Positions 48,312 to 60,957 of a stretch of DNA of 64,000 nt are shown here, piece after piece. Source of the stretch: Grifola frondosa (lineage: Eukaryota; Basidiomycota; Agaricomycetes; Polyporales; Grifolaceae). Within the stretch, counting starts at the first letter, position 1. Each line of letters starts with the position of its first letter. Made by a program: the position numbers and the translations under genes. The stretch covers positions 1,426,001 to 1,490,000 of the forward strand of contig LUGG01000009.1 of the NCBI GenBank assembly GCA_001683735.1. The letters run 5' to 3'. A model generated the notes under the pieces. The model was not told the DNA's origin. It saw nothing but the letters and a program-made list of their open reading frames with translations, and did not search any database.

Positions 48312-50535
48312 CTATACCTCCCACACGTCACAACTGAGGAAGTCGGGGTTGGCTTGGTCTATCCTCTCTGCAAATTTCCATCTCTCCATTTTGATATCGA
48401 CCTTTCCATGATGATCCCGCGAAATTTCATACATGACCTCCACAGCGTGGCCCATCAAAAACACCAGCCATTCCAATGAGCCACAGTGCGCGAGGAACAG
48501 ATGGCATGTGCTTTCCAGATCTTCGAAGTAAGTGTCGGCGAAGTCCATGTACCACTGGTCAGGGTATCCATCCTCCATGAACGGGAGATCAAAAGTTGTC
48601 CCTGCTTCGACGGGCTCGAGGCTATAGTTCCAGGCAAAATATCGCAGACGTTTGAATCCAGCCATGCGCTTTGCGTACTCCCACATAGGATAGGGCCATA
48701 TATTGGCCTGCGACTTGCGCTGTCGACCATTATGACGGTTGATGAGCGTAAGATCATATAGATTCGGTAATGAGCTGGCGAGACGGTCAAACAGATCCAG
48801 GCCAACGTATGAAAGGCCTTCAAGAGCGAGCGTCTGCAGAGGTGCGTGCTTGAGAGCATCGATTAATGTGTCGACGCTACGCTGCGAGACAGGCAGTCTT
48901 GTGTGGATTTTGACGTGCGTTAGGCGCAACGAGGCTCCTGGCGTCCGCAAAGCATCGTGGATCCATGTCGCTAGCTCTGCCGCATGAAAATGCACGAAAT
49001 AGGTGAGGATAAGGCGTTCGAGCGAGCGAAATGGATTGTGGCGGGCGCGAAAATACTCCGGGGGGAGGAGCACACCGCAATCAGGAGCGCCCGATATCGT
49101 CAAGAAGCGCAGATTCGGTAGAATCCCAATAATGTTGAGAATTTCATCATATCGCGGTGCTAATACGGAGAGATACACATTGACCACGGACTTTATCACT
49201 GGCAGTTCACGGGTCGGTCCATTTATGGGCATAAATCGACAGGATCGAAGATCTAATGTGCGCAGAGAGCTGTTCGCGGCAACGCAGAGCAATAATTCGC
49301 GCGTGATTATATCGTTTGATGAAAGCTTCTGGAGGGAGGGCGCGGACACTATTACGTCGCCGATGGTGCGAAGGATTGGAGCGTAGAATGGGCAGTAATC
49401 AGTCGAATCAGAGTGGAGACCGGCCCATGAGAGAAGGTCGTGGCCCCATTCATTGGATACCCGAAGGTTTCTGATGCGTCCAAGAATGTCGGGTCTAGAC
49501 ATGAGAAATTCGATATCTTTGAGGAAACGCGCTCGTGCGGCTTGGGAAACACCTTTCAGAGATTCATGATTGGTGCAAACGTCACGAAGTACACTGTCTT
49601 TGAACTTCATAAGAGGGCGGCTGGATAACGCAAGTGTGCGTGACTGCAACCAACAAAGGATCTTAGGGATCAGTGCGAACAGTGATATTGTATAACTAAC
49701 CGTATAGATATATGGAATGGATATTTCTCGCAGTATACGACAGCATCCTCCTAAACGGCGCGTCTCGTCAAGACCAGCTACATCCATGATGTAATGCAGA
49801 ATTTCAGGTGGGAGGTCGAGAAGGAAGATCCGCTGAAATATTGGTTCGTTGTTCTCTTGTATCTGCTTCACATTCTCTACAAGTTGATAAATGAGACTTC
49901 TGCAAAAACCATGAACTGGTTGGAAACGCACCTAGGCCATTCAGTAGCATAGCCAAATGGCATGTGCCAAGTTTCCACTTTGATTTGAACGGTTCCCAAA
50001 CTGATGGGTCAACCTCATAATCAACAGTAGTCCATGAATTGCTCAAGTAATCACACGCCTCCGACTCCACTCTTTTAGACTTCTCGGCAACCGCAGCAAG
50101 GTCCTCAGTGAATGAGAGGAATCGTGTCATTAGAGACTTGAACCGCGCCTCCTTACGGCCCGTAAGGTCCAAAGAGCCCTATCATAGCAAATGTACTTTA
50201 TGACAAGGAAAATGGAAATGATGGGACTGACCTTGTAGAAACCTCTGACTGAATCGAAAAAACGACGGACACGGAGGACAGCACTATACTCCTCGATAGA
50301 ATCCTCAGTGTTCGGCATTCGGCCAGAATAAATTTCAACATAGATCCGTTCCTTTACTTGACATTCCTCAATTTGATACAACCTGAAGTTAAGTGCAGGG
50401 ATTGATGCTGTCCGAAACTATCAGCACCGATAGCATGGTAGTGAGCCATCTCGAAGGGAGCTTACGAAAGTAGGATCGATCTTTCTGCCGCTTGTTGTAC
50501 TCCTCCTCCATCTCTCTTTCATCTTCGGAATCCAT
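48312..50535 (-). CDS. F-box / leucine-rich-repeat-like protein, paralogue 2
   Basis: This is a homologue of the gene at 35.8-38.0 kb with the same intron plan. Joined pieces include LYQIEECQVKERIYVEIYSG and SLDLTGRKEARFKSLMTRFL, then HLAMLLNGLG, then the F-box (FQRIFLLDLPPEILHYIMDV, GGCCRILREISIPYIYT). The long LRR-like exon has LRTLDLRSCRFMPIN, ILPNLRFLTISGAPD, APLQTLALEGLSYVGLDLF and LPNLYDLTLINR, and ends SCDVWEV. The 5' end is uncertain. ATG 50,533-50,535 (MDSEDEREMEEEYNKR) is a candidate, but its exon does not join in phase to the next with the splice sites I can see. Probable SCF adaptor by family. Confidence 0.72.
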
Positions 50536-50969
50536 GGCATGCAAGCCCGACGTATAGTCCTTGAAATCTTCAGCTGAGTGAAAGAGCGTAAATATCTTGA
50601 TGCCACACAATCTTGCCCTCAAGCCAGATCGCGACACATGGTAGTGACACTGAGTGACTTTCAATTTTCATCCAATGGTAGTATGTTATTAAACATGTCT
50701 CCAGCACTGGGATGCGGCCCCTCCCGCTCTCAAGCTTCAAGAAAGGTAAACAAAACAAAAGGACTTTTACAAGCTTTCACGCAACTGCTCCGAGCCTGTG
50801 GGATGGGTCTGATAATGTTGTCACAATATTGTGACAAAGATGTGACATACTCGACGCCTACCAGTCGGCGCGACCTGGCGAGGCTTGGCACTGTGAAGCC
50901 TCACAATATCATGCGTTTCTTCGCGCACATACTCGATGACCTTGACGTTAACCTCTCCACTAAGCAAAC
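50536..50969. promoter_or_regulatory. Divergent upstream region
   Basis: 434 bases between the F-box/LRR gene (minus) and the NTF2-like gene (plus). They may hold the missing 5' exon of the former. Confidence 0.35.
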
Positions 50970-51833
50970 ATGAATGACAACCAGCATGAAGGCCCACAGG
51001 CCCACCACGTCCTATCGCCTCCAGTTCCGGAACAAACTCATCATCCGCACCGTGCACCCACCCTGCCGACCCTGGAGCTCCTGGAGTCCATTGCCGGTGG
51101 TGCTCACTATGCTGGCGCTATGTCCTCACACTGCGACGATCCCCACGTGCATGCCAAGCACAGGCGGACACGGAGTCTTAGCTGCAGTGCGAACGATCCG
51201 ACAGTTCAAGACTCGTATAAAGATATCATGGCGGACCTGAAAGAAGTGAGCCTGTTTGCAGCATGTCTGCTGTGGTTGTTTCACGTCTTTCATTGTGCTC
51301 AGCTGTTTTGCGCAAGACCGTCCATAGAGGTTCTACGACGCAGATGGAGGAGGGATGCGGTGTTTGAAGACCCATTCAGCAAATGTCAAGGGTTCAAGGA
51401 GTATGCCTCCCGATGGTTTGCACTGGTGCGTTCTCATGGATTTCAACTTATGTACTTCGCCCCATTCCTTGTTCGCTAGCCCAAGTTGTTCTCAAGCTCC
51501 GAACATGTATCTGCTCGTATCCTGTCCGCGACACACTCCCCAAATAGCCTGGTGTATACTCAGACACAGATCTACACGCTTCGCTTCCTCGGGATAAAGA
51601 AGGTGCATCAACTTGATGGATGCTGTGCTTCCCTTTGACCGTGCGCTGACCTCTTCATGCAGACAGTGACATCCGTCGTTCTGGTGGACTTCGACGAGGA
51701 TTTCATGATCACTCAACTTATCGACCAGTGGAATGGAGAAGATCCGCCCGTTCAGTGGGGAGCTCTGTGGCTCAGAAGGCTCCTCACCAAGATCACCGCT
51801 TGGGTTGTGAATGTACCCAAGGAGCAAACTTGA
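50970..51833 (+). CDS. Small conserved protein, probable NTF2/SnoaL-like fold
   Basis: It starts ATG 50,970 (MNDNQHEGPQAHHVLSP). A Ser/His-rich N-terminus is followed by DSYKDIMADLKE, an intron (51,246-51,306), then SIEVLRRRWRRDAVFEDPF, CQGFKEYASRWFAL, a second intron, and LFSSSEHVSARIL, VYTQTQIYTLRFLGIKK. A third intron precedes the conserved C-terminus DFDEDFMITQLIDQWNGEDP and GALWLRRLLTKITAW, with TGA at 51,831-51,833. The F-x-D-P-x-x-x-x-x-G-x-x-x-Y pattern and the closing DQWNG strand match a fungal NTF2-like family often left unnamed. No catalytic role is known. Confidence 0.7.
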
Positions 51834-52343
51834 AGGCCACCTCGTGCGTTAGTGTAAGATCAAGATGAAGAGGAAGAAGTTGTATGACTACGGTACTCCA
51901 ATAAGCCTTGTCCTTGCCTCTATGCCCTAGGCGGTGCACTCATTAATGATACCAGTTGACACGATGCTGCATTACGATCCCGCAATTGTATGTTTCTCTG
52001 TCCGGTCACATGCTATTCTTGTCATTATTGCTTTACTTCAATTGGACTGCCTGCTCTTCTCCCGTATCAAGCCGCTTCTCGTTTCTGACGGACACGCCAT
52101 GCACATTGCAATTCAATTGGTCTCTGTGCTCATCGAGTCTGCTGCCAAATCACTGCATCGACGATCCCATGACAATCCCATGACCGTCACCTGGACTCGT
52201 CTATTACTGCATCTTACACGGGGAAGGTATCGCGTACGTGAATCCAGGTATAAGTATAGGGACTCGCATTCCCATCGTCGTTCGCACTCTCTCCCAAGGG
52301 AAACGATATAAAGGGCGCTAGGACACAATTCGCGGTACCAGAG
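51834..52343. other. Intergenic, upstream of the dehydrogenase gene
   Basis: 510 bases of promoter sequence. TATAAA at 52,308-52,313 lies about 30 bases before the ATG of the next gene. Otherwise nothing seen. Confidence 0.4.
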
Positions 52344-53860
52344 ATGCGGACATCACTTTGCGTTCAGGGCTCGAGACTCGGACGCCCATTCTTCAAGAAT
52401 ATACGCGCAAATACGGTATTGACTGTAACACGGGCGGGGTTCGCAACTAGCAATCGCACGCCGCCCACAAAGGAGTCGCCTTTGAATGCGAAGAACCAGC
52501 AGGGAACAGGGCCGCTGCCGTCGTACGGACCAGTCGGCGTCTCTGCCGCGCTGAATGCTTCGCCCTCTACGCGTACGTCTTGATCACTTCCTGGAAGACA
52601 TCGCTGATGATGAGCAGCGGCCGTTCCTACGCTCTTCTCGCATGAGTTCTCCCTCACCGACCGCGTCGCCCTTGTCTCAGGCGGCAATCGGGGGCTGGGG
52701 CTCGAGACGGCGATGGCACTCCTGGAAGCCGGTGCCCGCGCAGTCTACTGCGTGGACCTGCCGAAGCAGCCTGGTAAAGAGTGGACTAAGGTAAAGGAAT
52801 ACGTAGCACGGATGGAGGGCAAGACCGGCGAGGGAAGGCTGGAGTACGTGAGTGCGGACGTGCGAGACCAGGTCTGTTGCTGCGCCTTGTCCCTTGTGCG
52901 TCTGTTGATTTGTCCGCGGATAGGAGGAGATGTGGAAAGTGGGAGAGAAAATTGGGGACAGGGAGGGGCGGATGGACGCATGTGTCGCTGCTGCAGGCAT
53001 TTTGAAGAGTCATACGGATTGCTTAGAATACCCGGCGAAGCAGTTTCAGGAGGTGCGTGTCCGACCTGCGACGCGCAGGACATGCGGCGCGCTGACTCGG
53101 CGGTGTAGGTTATGGCCGTGAATGTGAACGGCGTTTTGTTCACCGCGCAAGCGGCAGGGCGGCAGATGGCACGGTTCGGGAATGGTGGCAGCATCATCTT
53201 GATCGCGAGCATGAGCGGAAGTATCACAAACAAGGTATACCCATCCGTGCTCAGGGCTGGAGTAATTGCAGCGTTGATCTGACCGTTATTGGAATGTAGG
53301 ACCACGCCTGGGTGTCATACAACACGTCGAAATCTGCTGTCCTGCAGATGGCGCGCAGCATGGCCTGCGAGTTGGGCACCAGACGGATTAGAGTGAACAC
53401 GCTAAGCCCGGGGCATATTTACACTAAGTGCGTCAACCCGTCTACCCCATTTTCTGATGTTAGCTGACGGCGGGTGCTGCTCTTCTGAAATCCTTCTCGG
53501 AAAAATTTAAACTTCGTGCTTCTCTTGCGCGCCCACATCATAACGCACGTTGTGCGTGACGGATATCTTGTGAATTATGCTCGCGCATGGTCGATGGGCA
53601 TCTAACTGTCCGTGATAGCATGACCGCAGCATATCTCGATACGCAACCTCATCTACTGGATAAGTGGGCCAGCCTGAACCCGTTGGGACGAATTGGCAGG
53701 CCGGATGAATTGCGAGGCGTCGTTACATGGCTGGCGAGCGACGCGAGTACGTTCTGTACAGGCAGCGAGTGAGTAGGCTTCCATTTTATCTGAATCCGAT
53801 GGAGGACGCTAATCAAACTATGATAGCATCCTTGTAAGCGGTGGGCATCATGCATGGTGA
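52344..53860 (+). CDS. Short-chain dehydrogenase/reductase, mannitol/sorbose-reductase-like, likely mitochondrial
   Basis: ATG 52,344 opens an Arg-rich, acid-free leader (GRPFFKNIRANTVLTVTRAG) that looks like a mitochondrial presequence. After an intron (52,572-52,617) the Rossmann fold begins: FSLTDRVALVSGGNRGLGLE (nucleotide loop GGNRGLG), then SADVRDQ, VAAAGI, VMAVNVNGVLFTAQAAG and SIILIASMSGS. The catalytic YNTSK is in WVSYNTSKSAVLQMARSM, followed by RVNTLSPGHIYT. An unusually long intron (about 190 bases, 53,429-53,619) precedes MTAAYLDTQPHLLDKW and LGRIGRPDELRGVVTWLAS, and a small last exon gives ILVSGGHHAW. Fold and loop fit NAD(P)H-dependent polyol/ketose reductases of the Sou1/Mtdh type. 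Substrate unproven. Confidence 0.82.
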
Positions 53861-54638
53861 CAGCTTGCATGTTTTATCGCCCTTCAACCATCTACGAAAC
53901 CTTTGATTGGAATTCTTTTTCTACTGGGCGGCAGCACTTGTATCAGATGGGAGACAAAAATGATAGGAACGAAGCGACCGACTCATATGAGACATGATAG
54001 TCCTGCAATGCACGTTCATGAAGGGCGAGGGATTGCAAGTCAACACACCTACCGCCACTTGAACACGATCTACGATGCGCCCGCAAAAAATGACCTTGTG
54101 ATACGAGGAGCCTAGTTCCATGAATCGGTAAGGCCGTGCAAGATGACAGAACTCGCTCCAACCACCGAGTAGCTGGAATACGCTGACAGTGGTGCGTTGA
54201 GGCCATGTTGTTCGTAAATCTCGAAAGAATTTTATTCCAGTCGAACACCCAAGCATGAATCATATACACAAATAGGAAATGTTGCCATAGCATGAAACTC
54301 CATTCTACGTGGATAAAATGTGAACGGAGCGATTAAACAGGCTAGTTTGCTCATGACCACCACATGAATGAAGAGCATCGGTACCACACCTCAAAGCCAA
54401 GCGGAACGCTGGCATAAGGAGCAGAGACACAGCGGTGGTCGCAACTAGAAAGAAAGACAAAATTTCTCAGCTTTATAGCGGGCAAGCTGAGTTTGGAATA
54501 GCACGTTTATCCGGGAGCACATGACCTGCGCGCGTCTTGCAGGATCGCGTTCAGCCACCGGCAAGGCAGCAGCGCACGTTGAGCGCACGTCGCCTTGTGT
54601 CAGCACCGCAGTTCCCTCCCCGCGATAGGATTAATGCG
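53861..54638. other. Intergenic, upstream of the amylase gene
   Basis: 778 bases with no gene. A TTTATAG at 54,473-54,479 lies about 160 bases before the amylase ATG. Confidence 0.4.
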
Positions 54639-57206
54639 ATGGCGGTGATGGATGTTTTCTACATTGTCATAGATTGGTTGGTGGATCGATTCAAGTCGCT
54701 TCCGCCCCCCGCTCTATCTGGTATGCGCTTGGGACCCGAAGACCGAGCTGAGAATGCCCTGATGGTATGTGCATGTTAGAACCGCGTGAAATGTTGCTTA
54801 GAACCAACTATCAAGATTCAATTCTTTACATGGGATAGCAGTCATGCAAGCATGAGCTGGTGGAAGCATTTCGAAACAGAAGTCCCGCAGCTTGCAGAGA
54901 TGGGAATCACTCAAGTATGGCTCCCTCCGCCGAACAAAGCGATGAGAAAGGTAAGTATTGTTTGTCGCTGGAAGCATCAGAACGGAATCTAACCTCGGAA
55001 GTAATATAGCAAGGTCAAGGTTACGACGCATATGATCTGGTATGGTAGATACCCGATTCTAATGCAAGGTAGCAATACCCACCTGTGTCTACCAGTGGGA
55101 CCTCGGAGAATTCAATCAGAAGGGCACCATTGCCACAAGATGGGGAACCAAGGATGAACTCATACGGGCAGTGGCTACTGCGAAGAGACATGGCATAGAC
55201 ACTATCATTGACGCGGTGCTCAATGTGTGTCTCTACATCTCTTATCGGAGCTCCGTCTAATAATTTGGGGCAGCATAAACTGGGTGCAGACAGGACTGAA
55301 AAGTTTGCAGCTGTACCTGTAGACCCTCGCAATCGCTTGAAGGACATCGGACCTGCTCGTGAGATTGAGGTGATTATGCTTGGCTCTGTATATCCAGCCA
55401 ACTAAATCTTCTTACTTGTATAATTCTCAGGGATGGACAGCGTTTGACTTCCCTGGAAGAGCTGATAAGGTTGATTTCCCCTTAGCTGTCATCCTCGGTG
55501 GCAGTATGTAACGCTCTAGTAGTACAGCAGCTTAAAGTGGTCATATAAACATTTCACGGGTAGGTTCAGTTTTGTCATTTTGAATAGTGTAGCAACTTAC
55601 GAAGAGTCAATGGATAGGCTTGGATTGGGATCAGCGCACCCGTACCAAGGGCATATTCCGCATAGTCAGTGCAGGTCACAAGGGCTGGTCTAGATGGGTC
55701 GATAGCGAGCTCGGCAACTACGACTATTTACTCGGTATAGATGTTCGTGTCCTCATATACTGCATTTCTTACCAGCTCACAAGTCTATAGATTGACCACC
55801 GGCACCCAGAGGTTCGCAAGGATTTGCTTGCCTGGGGCGCGTGGGTGCTTGAGGTATTTTTCCCTTCATTCCCCTCCTATGACATTTACGTGAACTTTGG
55901 TATGCAGACCACCGGCTCTACTGGCTTCCGGCTTGATGCGATCAAACATATGGACAGACGCTTCCTCTTGGAGTTCGTGAGTAACTTCATTACCTCATGG
56001 ACTACCCATGTTCATCACTGCGGAATTATTAAGATCAAGAACACACGCAGTGTGAGCGGAAGAGAGAACATGTTTGCCGTCTCGGAATATTGGTCTAGCA
56101 AGTACGGCTCATTCATTGACTGCGCATCTTATATTGTGGGACTCACTTTCCATAGTCTTAAAATGATCAAGCCTTACATTCGGGCTTTTGAGGGCCTTGT
56201 GAGTGGTTTAGGAATCCCGTTGAACGGATGCCGACCGAATCCTCACAGATGACCTTCTTCGACGTACCCCTACACCATAACTTCCATGAAGCGAGCAAAG
56301 CAGGTCCTCGATATGATCTCAGAACTATTTTGGATAACACGATCCTCAAGTTTAGGCCGGGCGATGCCGTGACATTTGTTGATAACCACGAGTGAGCAGT
56401 GACGTCCGTTTGCTTTGAACTTGACTGACTGGTATACGTAGCACGGTAGCGCAGTTTCGTTTACTGTGGTGGTGCGGTGCCTAATTTTCCGTAATATCAT
56501 AGCAAGTCGGTCAAACACTTGAAAGCTGGGTACGTTTGCCTGCACTTTTCTTATTTGTTGGTTGGCTACTCATGCACATTACTAGGTCGGAGTCAATTTC
56601 AAGCTCCAGGCATACGCACTGATCTTGCTTCATGGGGAGGGTCACCCGTGAGTTGCCGCACAATCGCCCTTCGCATGAGATCATAATACAGATCGCTTCG
56701 CAGTTGCTTGTTTTACGGCGACCTTTATCCTAACAAGGAGTGCTACGATGAGAACATAGCTCGGGACTTGAAGCGCCTGATCGAAGCCCGGAAGAAATTC
56801 GCATATGGCGCGCGCGTAGACTACTTCCAAGAACGTAATTGCATTGGCTTCGTGCGAAAGGGCAATCCAAAGCATGGGGATGCGCGGTGGTAATTAGCAA
56901 TGCAGATGCCCGTGACAGGTAAGTGGCGAATGCTTCGTCCTGGATATAGAGCAAAGGGACTCACGCATGTGGGAATAAGTCGGGCAAAGGCCGTGGTACA
57001 CACCGTTCGCATGAACGTCGGTGCGGTGAGTATCCTCCATTGTATGTAGTTTGCAGTCCGCTGAAGAAGGAACGAAGAACAACGGTGGGACATCTTTCCG
57101 GTCATACTTGGACCAGTTTGGAAGAATAGATATCGCGCCCGACGGATGGGGCCTATTCACTTGTCACCCCGGAAGTGTTGAAGTATGGGTGAGGAGTGAC
57201 TCTTGA
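54639..57206 (+). CDS. Alpha-amylase-family glycoside hydrolase (GH13), intracellular type
   Basis: It starts ATG 54,639 with a hydrophobic N-terminus (MDVFYIVIDWLVDRF) that is not a clean signal peptide. About a dozen introns. The barrel starts IQFFTWDSSHASMSWWKHF, then GITQVWLPPPNKA. Conserved region I is DTIIDAVLNHK. Region II is TGSTGFRLDAIKH (nucleophile Asp). Region III is MFAVSEYW (acid/base Glu). Region IV is VTFVDNHE. SWVGVNFKLQAYALILL and CLFYGDLYPNKECYDE follow, and the C-terminal beta domain ends APDGWGLFTCHPGSVEVW. It resembles the fungal maltohexaosidase-like GH13 set, which cleaves alpha-1,4-glucans. It sits tail to tail with a sugar transporter, 46 bases apart. One possible frame slip lies near 56,880. 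Confidence 0.85.
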
Positions 57207-57252
57207 AGCTGACATATCTGACAGAGATCATACAACCCTCGCTTTGACAAAG

Positions 57253-59831
57253 TTACAGCGCATATTCGTACACCCTATCCGCCCTGCTGATACTGTCATC
57301 TCGTTGATACCTATTATATTCACCAGCTCCCTCCGCTCTCGTATTGCGCATCTCCAGAAAATCTACCGGAATATTTTTCTGGTCTCCGTTCCACACCTCC
57401 GGCCCACGAGATCGAACCATGGACACGGTTGCGGCTTGACCGCCCGTCTGCATGATTTCGTGTGGCTGTTGTTCACCGTCGAACAGCGCTGCTGTTTCTT
57501 CCAATGTACGACCTGAACACAGATATATCGATATAAGTCTGAGCAGCTGCGTAGTGTTGCCCACCTTTCGTTTCAATGACATAGGTGACTGTGAAGACCA
57601 ACTCGACTATGAGCCAGCCACAATAAACGAGGTACTAGAAGAGGTATTAGACAGCTAATATAGCATGATTCGTGAGAGCGATCCTACATATTTCCAACCG
57701 ATGGCACCCAATGCCCAAGGGTTTACGAACTGGTTGAAGGCCAGAGTCAAGGAGACCACCAAGTTCTAATCACAGTAACGTCAGGTGTTAGAAATGAACT
57801 ATTGGCAATATAACCAACCATGACGGCAAACCCCTTCGCACGTATGTTGAATGGCAGAATTTCCAGTGTATATGCAATGAGCATTGGCGTATAGGCGATG
57901 TGCGTAGAACAAGTAGAAAATGAACACAAAGGGTATTGTGGCTAGCGAAGAGAAATGCATTCAGTAGGAATGATGTCTGCCGCCGGCGGGAGAAAGTAAT
58001 ACTTACCTTTAGCAGCCATCGTGTTATGAAACGTGTTGAAAATAGCGGTAGTAAGTGTCCAAACTCCAAAATCTGTTGGGGATCAGGTGTCAGTATCCGT
58101 ATCTGTGGATCATGCATCCTCATACACACCGATCAGCATGCCTACGTTGGAGATTATAAAGAGTGTCCTCCGACCGAGTTTGTCGATAAGCAGTGCACCA
58201 GACATGGCAGCCATCAAGTTCCATACCTAATTAATGGCCCGTCAGTGAAATCAATGGGATGGCTCTCAGACATACTTGAAGACCACCATTAATCGCCGCT
58301 TTGGTACCAGCATCGGTGATGCCTACTCCTTCCAAAACGAGATTGATATAATATGACACTAGTCCATTGCCACTACAAACCAGCGGTATTTAATTAGCGG
58401 TCTTTCCTCGATTCGTTACTTTGACATACCTCCACTGAGAGAAGGTGGCAAGGGCAATGATGATATACATTCGCTTCCTATTCCCGGGCGTCGCAAAAAG
58501 AGTGGAGAACGACGTGCTCACAGCGACCTCCTTCTCCAGCTTGAGTGCATGCCGAATCTGTGCCATCTCAAACATGACAAGCGGGTCTCGCTCATCGCCA
58601 TCAGTCGTGTGATAGCGTGCGAGTATACTCGCGGCTTTGGATTCCTATATGGTATGAAAACGACATTAAATACAGCACTGATTTTATACTTGAATACGTA
58701 CCCGGCCTTTTGCTACAAGGAATCGAGGTGACTCCGGGATAAACCTATGAATGTGTTATATGCTTAGCATTCGGAGGCTGTACGAGATGACCATAAAGAA
58801 GGAATTCTAACCAGATCAGGACGATTTGTACAACGGGCGCAAGAGCTTGTATGAGTGTGGGGACTCGCCATGACCACTGCGAAGTTGCGGACCCCTTGTA
58901 TGCGCCGAAACATGTCCATGCAGCTGATAACTTGTCATTCACATGCAAGCTGTAGCAGATGGAGCGTCATACATATGATACTTCCTGCATACCACGACGC
59001 ATTGTACATGGACGTTAGTTTCCCTCGCTGCGATTCGATTATTCAGCTGTGAGGGAGGCGGTCGAGTAGGTCAGGCAGAATAGGTCAGGCATACCTGTGT
59101 AGGATATGCCAGCTCGGTAATCAGCAATGGCGCGGCATTTAGCGCGAATGTGATTCCGAATCCAACTAGTGAACATGAGGTCAGATGTTTACTTAGAGAC
59201 AGGAAAATATATGCACTTAGTCCGCGAGCGCCGATGAACATTCCGATATTAGTAGCAGCACTTTGAAGAGCGACACCCGCAAGCATTAGTACAGACCCAA
59301 TAAAAAGGGTCGGTCTTCGACCAAGAATGTCGGATGAGAACGGCGTTAGTGGAAGGCCCTACGATTGCCATATCATCGAGCCGTAAAGACACTAAGAAAC
59401 ATAGCATATACTCACAACAATCGATCCGATAACTTGAGCTGCACTTATGAGGCCTGGACGACAGGAATTTCAACGTCAGAACCCCAAGACAACAAAGTTA
59501 GGGTATGAGCATATACCTAGAGTTTTGCCATTAGGGTGTTTGAAGAACGTCTGCCAAGCTGGAAGAATTTGAAGACCTGCGAATGGGACAGTTACTATAT
59601 AATCTCTGACAAGGATGCACGATTTTTACGTTTCTAACGATAATACCATTAATCGATGCAGTGAGGAGGGAAGAAGCAAGCATAGATTTAATGCTCGAAT
59701 GCCTAACAAAAATCCCCATGCATTAGCTGTGCAGCAACACACTCGCAAAAGAGCATTACTTGCACACCTTGGTTCTTCCACCACGATCCTCGGTGAATAA
59801 AGTCCACGATGGTCCATTCTGGGGGAGGCAT
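57253..59831 (-). CDS. MFS sugar transporter (sugar-porter family)
   Basis: It starts ATG 59,829-59,831 (MPPPEWTIVDFIHRGSWW). Membrane segments and family motifs appear in order: SLLTASING, GLQILPAWQTFFKHPNG, VGFGITFALNAAPLLITELA with the following YPTQ, and SWRVPTLIQALAPVVQIVLI. IPESPRFLVAKGR is the PESPR motif before the central loop. Then come YIIIALATFSQWSGNGLVSYY, LIDKLGRRTLF (the GRR motif), YTPMLIAYTLEILPF, LAFNQFVNPWALGAIGW and VYCGWLIVELVFTV before YVIETKG. The tail is hydrophilic and ends RVYEYAL. About a dozen introns. The short GYDGS-MMN-like stretch usual between ING and LQ is absent, as if lost with a small exon. It converges on the amylase gene, consistent with uptake of its products. 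Confidence 0.85.
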
Positions 59832-60957
59832 CTCGCGAGAATAAAGCGCCGGGTATTAACTGAGGGGCTAAGGCGGGAGGGCAAGCACCGCACAAGCGTA
59901 TGAAGAGTTGAGGCTATATAGCGGGGAAGCTGGTCACGGCGCCCACGGAAAAGAAGAGGAGAAGACAGGGCGACCGGTTTATACGCGCTTAACGCCCATT
60001 TTGACCTGTTTCGCGTTAGTGCAGTGTCAACGGGAGATCTGGAAGATCTCTGGGGTAAGTAGGTGGGGTGGAATCACTTGTGGCAAGTACACATCGGCGT
60101 GAAAGTTATTTTCACATCTCTGTGATTCAGAGGCGAGTGCGGAAAAAGGCCGGCACATGGCCCCACAGCGTGGCCATCTCATGTGAGAGCGGATGAGAGA
60201 GCTCGGAGATTCTTCGCCCAAGAGGCTTGACCTGAAATTTGCGCAACATTTTGAGTACACCAGCTGAAAATTCCAACAGAATCACTCGTATAGTTGAGTG
60301 GCACTGTATGATTGCATTTTTTGCAACCTTCGAATGCGAATTATCCGATTTTTCAAGTTAATAGTCTCCTCTTTATCAACGATTTTCACAGGTTTGTTGT
60401 GAATCTTCAGTTTACCGGTTCTCGTGGTGATCAGCAATTGACGGTGGGAGGATGTCGACGTTTCTTCGATCTATTAAGTTTATAGTCTGCGAAATCATAT
60501 GATTGCAAAGCGCCTTCCGAGAGAAATAGACTACGACCTTCGCATGCGCAGCCTTGTGAGTGCAAGACTAACTTTAGCCATGGGCGTACTCACTGCGTAG
60601 TTTGCTCCGGAAGTAACCGGGCGAATGCGAATGCAACTCAAAGTCTGGAAAAAATTGAAGCGGGAAACAACTTATGGCAATTGATAGTAGCGCGTTAAAA
60701 GGTCTCGTGATCGCGCCACAACGATCTCCAATGTCTCGCGCCACACAAGAAAAGGTTGCGCAGCGAGGTATACATGGCAATTAGAACGATACTGGAGAAT
60801 TTTAATCATACAAATGACCTCGACCGTGATACATGGCATATAAAAACATAACATTCGTAGCACAGTGTTAGTCCCGGAAATCAATTTGACTTCACAACCG
60901 TACCGAAAATGATGCAAATGACCCATGAGTGTCAGGAGTTGAAACATCCTTAGGATT
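59832..60957. other. Intergenic with two weakly similar stretches
   Basis: 1.1 kb without a supported gene. On the minus strand, CGAMCRPFSAL (about 60,150) and CGAITRPFNAL (about 60,710) are translations of two related DNA stretches, suggesting an old duplicated repeat. The rest is AT-rich. Confidence 0.35.
59915..59920 (-). promoter_or_regulatory. Probable TATA box of the sugar transporter
   Basis: TATATA, 83-89 bases upstream of the transporter ATG on the coding (minus) strand. Confidence 0.45.

Noticed and set aside
57405..57425. tRNA T-loop-like GGTTCGATCTC on the minus strand
   Set aside because: It lies in transporter coding sequence and has no acceptor stem or A box.
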